Program-made: the position numbers and the translations under genes
Shown: positions 60,697 through 64,000 of the stretch, piece by piece
Position numbering within the stretch: the first letter of the stretch is position 1
How the letters are laid out: every line of letters begins with the position of its first letter
Assembly (NCBI GenBank): GCA_024232965.1
Contig: JACKQF010000002.1
Coordinates: 124,001 to 188,000 of the forward strand
From: Verrucomicrobiaceae bacterium
GTDB lineage: Bacteria; Verrucomicrobiota; Verrucomicrobiia; Verrucomicrobiales; Verrucomicrobiaceae
Direction: 5' to 3'
Length of the DNA: 64,000 nt
Notes under the pieces: generated by a model
What the model was told of the DNA's origin: nothing
Seen by the model: the letters and a program-made list of their open reading frames with translations, nothing else
Databases searched by the model: none

Positions 60697-62100
60697 GTGC
60701 TTTTCAATAGCTACGCTTTTTGGATCTTCTTTGCGCTGGTTTGGGCGCTGTATCGGTGCCTTCCGCACCGAGGCCAAAACGTGGCCCTCCTCATCGCCAG
60801 CTACTTTTTCTATGGGTGCTGGGACTGGCGTTTTTTGCCACTGATTCTGACCACCACCGCGGTCAGCTACTTCTCCGCACTGGGCATCGCAACCAGCAAT
60901 ACCAAACAGCGGCAACACACCTGGATGGTGCTCGCAGCGGTGGTCTCGCTGGGATTGTTGGGCTTCTTCAAGTACTGGGGCTTCTTTGCGGAAAGCGCGG
61001 CCGCCCTGCTGACAGCGCTGGGCTTTCATGCAGATCTTGGCACCTTGAAAGTGGTGCTGCCCGTGGGCATTTCGTTCTACACCTTCCAGACGATGTCCTA
61101 CACCATCGATGTGTATCGCGGACAGGTCACTCCGACGCGTTCCTTCATCGACTACGCGCTTTACGTCGCCTACTTCCCGCAGCTCGTCGCCGGCCCCATC
61201 GAGCGTTCATCATCGCTGCTACCGCAGACCACGAACCCTCGCATCCGCACCGGCGGTGACTTCTCTGAAGGTCTCTATCTTGTCCTCGTTGGGCTCTTCT
61301 TGAAGGTCGTGATGGGAGACAACATGGGCTTCATCGCGAACGGCATTTTCGGTGCAGAAAAGGGCAGCCTCACCGGGACGGAGGCCCTTGTGGGCATCTA
61401 CTGTTTCGCCTTTCAGATCTATGGTGACTTCGCAGGCTACTCGTCCATCGCGCGGGGTGTCTCCAAATGGCTCGGCATCGACTTGATGACGAATTTCCGC
61501 ATGCCCTATCTGGCGCGCAACCCTTCCGAGTTCTGGCAGCGCTGGCACATCTCCCTTTCATCGTGGTTGCGCGATTACCTCTACATCCCGCTGGGGGGCA
61601 ATCGCGGCAGCAGCACCAAAACCTATCGCAACCTCATGCTGACGATGCTGCTGGGCGGCCTCTGGCATGGGGCGGGCTGGACCTTTGTGGCCTGGGGGGC
61701 ATTGCATGGATTGATCCTTTGCGGCTATCGTGCTGCCGGAGATCGCTTTCGGCTCCCGGGGCGCTGGGGTCGCATCGTGGCCACGGTTGGCTTCTTCCAC
61801 CTCGTCTGCCTTGCGTGGCTGTTCTTTCGTGCAGACAGCTTTGCGCAGGCCTGGGAGATGCTGGGGCTGATTTTCCGCCACCAAGAGATGACTTCGCTGG
61901 CACGATACGGCCTGGGCATGCTGGTATTCTTTTGCGGGCCACTGATGGTTTATGAGGTGTGGCTGGATCAGGCCCACACGCTGCGGCGACTCGAAACCGT
62001 GCGCTGGGGTTGGCGAGCCACCACCTACTGCTACCTGGTTTTCATGCTGATCGTGTTTCCACCACCGATCTTCGGGCAGTTCATCTATTTTCAGTTTTAA
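60697..62100 (+). CDS. MBOAT family O-acyltransferase
   Basis: 467 residues from a GTG at 60697 (LFNSYAFWIFFALVWALYR), the usual family start. About ten membrane helices. MBOAT motifs: FPQLVAGPIER, GDFAGYSSIARGVSKWLGID, PSEFWQRWHISLSSWLRDY and the catalytic His in GGLWHGAGWTFVAWGALHG. AlgI/DltB-like enzymes move acetyl groups across the membrane to extracellular polysaccharide. The partner gene 7 nt downstream is its likely periplasmic transferase. Confidence 0.92.
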   Translation: MLFNSYAFWIFFALVWALYRCLPHRGQNVALLIASYFFYGCWDWRFLPLILTTTAVSYFSALGIATSNTKQRQHTWMVLAAVVSLGLLGFFKYWGFFAESAAALLTALGFHADLGTLKVVLPVGISFYTFQTMSYTIDVYRGQVTPTRSFIDYALYVAYFPQLVAGPIERSSSLLPQTTNPRIRTGGDFSEGLYLVLVGLFLKVVMGDNMGFIANGIFGAEKGSLTGTEALVGIYCFAFQIYGDFAGYSSIARGVSKWLGIDLMTNFRMPYLARNPSEFWQRWHISLSSWLRDYLYIPLGGNRGSSTKTYRNLMLTMLLGGLWHGAGWTFVAWGALHGLILCGYRAAGDRFRLPGRWGRIVATVGFFHLVCLAWLFFRADSFAQAWEMLGLIFRHQEMTSLARYGLGMLVFFCGPLMVYEVWLDQAHTLRRLETVRWGWRATTYCYLVFMLIVFPPPIFGQFIYFQF

Positions 62101-62107
62101 AAACGCC

Positions 62108-63100
62108 ATGCCCGCGCCCACTCACGACTACGATGCCCTGCCCACGGACCTCCGTGCGCCGACCTTCCGACAGGAGCTACGGGTCGTCGCGGTGGTGCTG
62201 GTGTTCATCGCCGTGCTGGAGGTCGCGGCGAGGTTCGTCGCGCCTGCGCTGGACTACGACCGCAGGCACATCCACGCCCTGCCCGAAATCGTCACAAACC
62301 TCGCGCAGCGCGCCAAAGCTTCCGGCCATCCGCGAGTTGTCTTCTTTGGCAATTCACTCATGATGCACGGACTGGATGAGGGCATCTTCCACGATGAGCT
62401 CCAGCGCCTGAACGCCCCCCCCATGGAAACGACAAAGATCACGCCCGTCGGCACGGCCATGCTCGATTGGGTCTATCTTTACCAGCGCTACTTTGCCACG
62501 CCTGAGAGCCAGCCGGACGTGCTGGTGGTCGGTTTTGTGGCGCACCACATTCATGATCAGGAACCGATCAAAATTCGCCGACTCTCACGCCACTTTGTCG
62601 CACCCCAAAACTTCCCCGCCGTATGGCGCACGGATCTGCACGGCTTCCACGAAATCGTCCAGTCCGCATTGTGCGGGATCAGCGCGCTGGAGGGAGACCA
62701 GCCCGAGCATCAGTTGATCCTGCTGAATGCCTGCGTGGCCGATTACCAAACCGGAGTGAAGGCCAACAACCGCCTCGTCGAGTCCGCCACTGTGCGCAAG
62801 TCCCTCCAGAACGTGATTGCCCCCACGGAGACCTTCCAGCGCATGGGTCGCTTCATCCAACTCTGCAAGTCGAACGGCGTGAAAATCTTCTTTGTGCCCA
62901 TGCCTCAGCCCGAAAAATGGGAGGTCAATCCAGAGGCGATCCGACTCACCCAAGCCCACGCCATGGGCTTCCTCGATGCCCGGGCGATTGACGGCATGAC
63001 CGAGGCAGATTTTTCGGATGGCTATCACCTCGGAGAGACCGGCAAAGAGAAATTCTCCCGCTGGCTGGCGCGTGCACTTAGCACACAATCGCTGCGCTGA
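62108..63100 (+). CDS. SGNH-like partner of the MBOAT acyltransferase
   Basis: 330 residues with an N-terminal membrane anchor (LRVVAVVLVFIAVLEVAARF). Block I-like FFGNSLMMHGLDEG and late DGYHLGETGKEKFSRWL give a Ser and an Asp-x-x-His, as in AlgX/AlgJ-type O-acetyltransferases. It probably transfers the acetyl group delivered by the MBOAT protein to a glycan. The acceptor is unknown. Confidence 0.75.
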   Translation: MPAPTHDYDALPTDLRAPTFRQELRVVAVVLVFIAVLEVAARFVAPALDYDRRHIHALPEIVTNLAQRAKASGHPRVVFFGNSLMMHGLDEGIFHDELQRLNAPPMETTKITPVGTAMLDWVYLYQRYFATPESQPDVLVVGFVAHHIHDQEPIKIRRLSRHFVAPQNFPAVWRTDLHGFHEIVQSALCGISALEGDQPEHQLILLNACVADYQTGVKANNRLVESATVRKSLQNVIAPTETFQRMGRFIQLCKSNGVKIFFVPMPQPEKWEVNPEAIRLTQAHAMGFLDARAIDGMTEADFSDGYHLGETGKEKFSRWLARALSTQSLR

Positions 63101-63294
63101 AATCTTTGGGCGCGCTTTGCTTCAAACTGGCGAATCCCGTAGACGCATAAGCCAATCATTCATTGCCGCGAGTGTGAAGAAGACTTTTAAAAACCTTGTT
63201 TTGGGTGCACATCGTGGTGCACTGACATGAGTCCCACGAACACGAGTTGACAGCTCTTTCTGAGCGTCAACCACACCTGACGAACTTGATCCGT

Positions 63295-64000
63295 ATGAAC
63301 AGCCATCCGTCCCACCTGTTGTTGACCCTCCTCCTCTCCCTGAGTCTGCCTATCCTGACGCAGGCTCTGGAGCCCACCATCACCAAGCTCCACGGCCGCG
63401 CCACCACGCCGCAGGGCTTCAATCAATTCGGCATAAGTGTGGCTGTCTCGGACCTCTACATCCTGGTGGGGGAACGATTTAACAACGACAGGGGATTGGG
63501 CGTCGGTGCCGCGCACCTCTTCGATGCCCGCACCGGGCGCTACCTCCGCAAGCTTCTGCCCCCCGCTGGCACTGCCACCGATAGCTACTTTGGTTTCAGC
63601 GTCGCCCTCTGTGGCAACCTCGCTGTCATGGCGTCGTACAAATCAACCGCTGGAGTCATTGGCTTTGACGCCCGCACGGGTCGGCAGCTCTGGAAACTCG
63701 ATCCTCGGTCGGCGAATGATGGGTTCGGTTACAGCGTCGCCGTCAGCGGGCAGACCCTCCTGGTGGGTGCGGCTTATGCTAGTGACAATGGGCAGCCCAA
63801 CTCGGGACTCGCCCACCTCTACGACCTCTCCGGGCCGACGCCTGTTCCCACCCACACCCTAAGCCAGAACGCAAATGCCGCAGCCAACGATCTTTTTGGA
63901 GGTGCCGTCGCACTCAGCGGGGATCTAGCCTTGGTCGGTGCCTTTTACGGAGCAGGAGCCCAGCTCCACGACACAAAAACGGGAGCCCTGCTCCAGCGCT
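63295..64000 (+). CDS. FG-GAP/beta-propeller repeat protein (5' part)
   Basis: 235 codons are visible and the frame runs off the window. Starts at ATG 63295 (MNSHPSHLLLTLLLSLSLP, Sec signal). Repeated units of about 50 residues (FNQFGISVAVSDLYILVGER, SYFGFSVALCGNLAVMASY, DGFGYSVAVSGQTLLVGAAY, DLFGGAVALSGDLALVGAFY) match FG-GAP integrin-like propeller blades. It is probably a secreted surface protein, and may carry further domains downstream. A TTGACA box at 63247-63252 lies upstream without a clear -10. Confidence 0.8.
   Translation, partial: MNSHPSHLLLTLLLSLSLPILTQALEPTITKLHGRATTPQGFNQFGISVAVSDLYILVGERFNNDRGLGVGAAHLFDARTGRYLRKLLPPAGTATDSYFGFSVALCGNLAVMASYKSTAGVIGFDARTGRQLWKLDPRSANDGFGYSVAVSGQTLLVGAAYASDNGQPNSGLAHLYDLSGPTPVPTHTLSQNANAAANDLFGGAVALSGDLALVGAFYGAGAQLHDTKTGALLQR

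Overview
The window is chromosomal DNA from a GC-rich bacterium of the PVC group, most likely Verrucomicrobia (Verrucomicrobiaceae, Prosthecobacter- or Verrucomicrobium-like). The lineage call rests on gene content: a DUF1552 fragment, a DUF1549/DUF1553 - DUF1501 - PPC-domain cassette, a PVC-type membrane-bound dehydrogenase with a C-terminal CxxCH, Tat-exported Gfo/Idh/MocA oxidoreductases, a double-length (tandem) UvrA like that of Chlamydiae, and many secreted proteins of unknown function. I found no rRNA, tRNA, CRISPR array or replication origin.

Layout. 1-25.7 kb is mostly housekeeping: DUF1552 3' end, tandem uvrA, an M32 carboxypeptidase, two Gfo/Idh oxidoreductases, xseB-dxs, an RluA-type pseudouridine synthase, a Verrucomicrobia-type TM/von Willebrand-like protein split by a one-base frameshift, an H-type lectin, a thioredoxin-like/PDZ protein, a YlbF-family protein, hprK-ptsH, gmk, an SGNH hydrolase, an alpha/beta hydrolase and the 1012-residue dehydrogenase. 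25.7-36.1 kb is an accessory region: a small orphan gene between two 40-bp direct repeats, a MmeI-like type IIL restriction-modification enzyme, several orphan genes (one Cys-rich), a strict 21-bp tandem repeat that probably encodes a heptapeptide-repeat protein, a collagen-like/Fn3-like gene pair, a HEPN-like gene and two more orphans, and an 8-bp microsatellite. 36.1-53.98 kb returns to mixed core genes: PL10 pectate lyase, a 111-bp hairpin element, truA-ruvX-manC, a second RluA-type synthase, a secreted DUF1080-like protein, a 1414-residue subtilase, an L,D-transpeptidase with terC, recD2, sufE, and a DUF2452-avtA-midA operon. 54.2-64 kb carries a chorismatase-like protein followed by the secreted DUF1549/1553-DUF1501-PPC cassette, an MBOAT/SGNH O-acetylation pair, and the start of an FG-GAP/beta-propeller protein cut by the window edge.

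Together the secreted genes suggest a polysaccharide-degrading, envelope-modifying lifestyle. HprK and HPr suggest Ser-phosphorylated HPr signalling, with no transport PTS genes nearby. Function calls are from reading translated sequence by eye, without database searches. The most unusual items are the heptapeptide-repeat locus at 31.5-32.0 kb, the orphan cluster downstream of the MmeI-like gene, the RidA/chorismatase composite at 54.2 kb, and the hairpin and direct-repeat elements.
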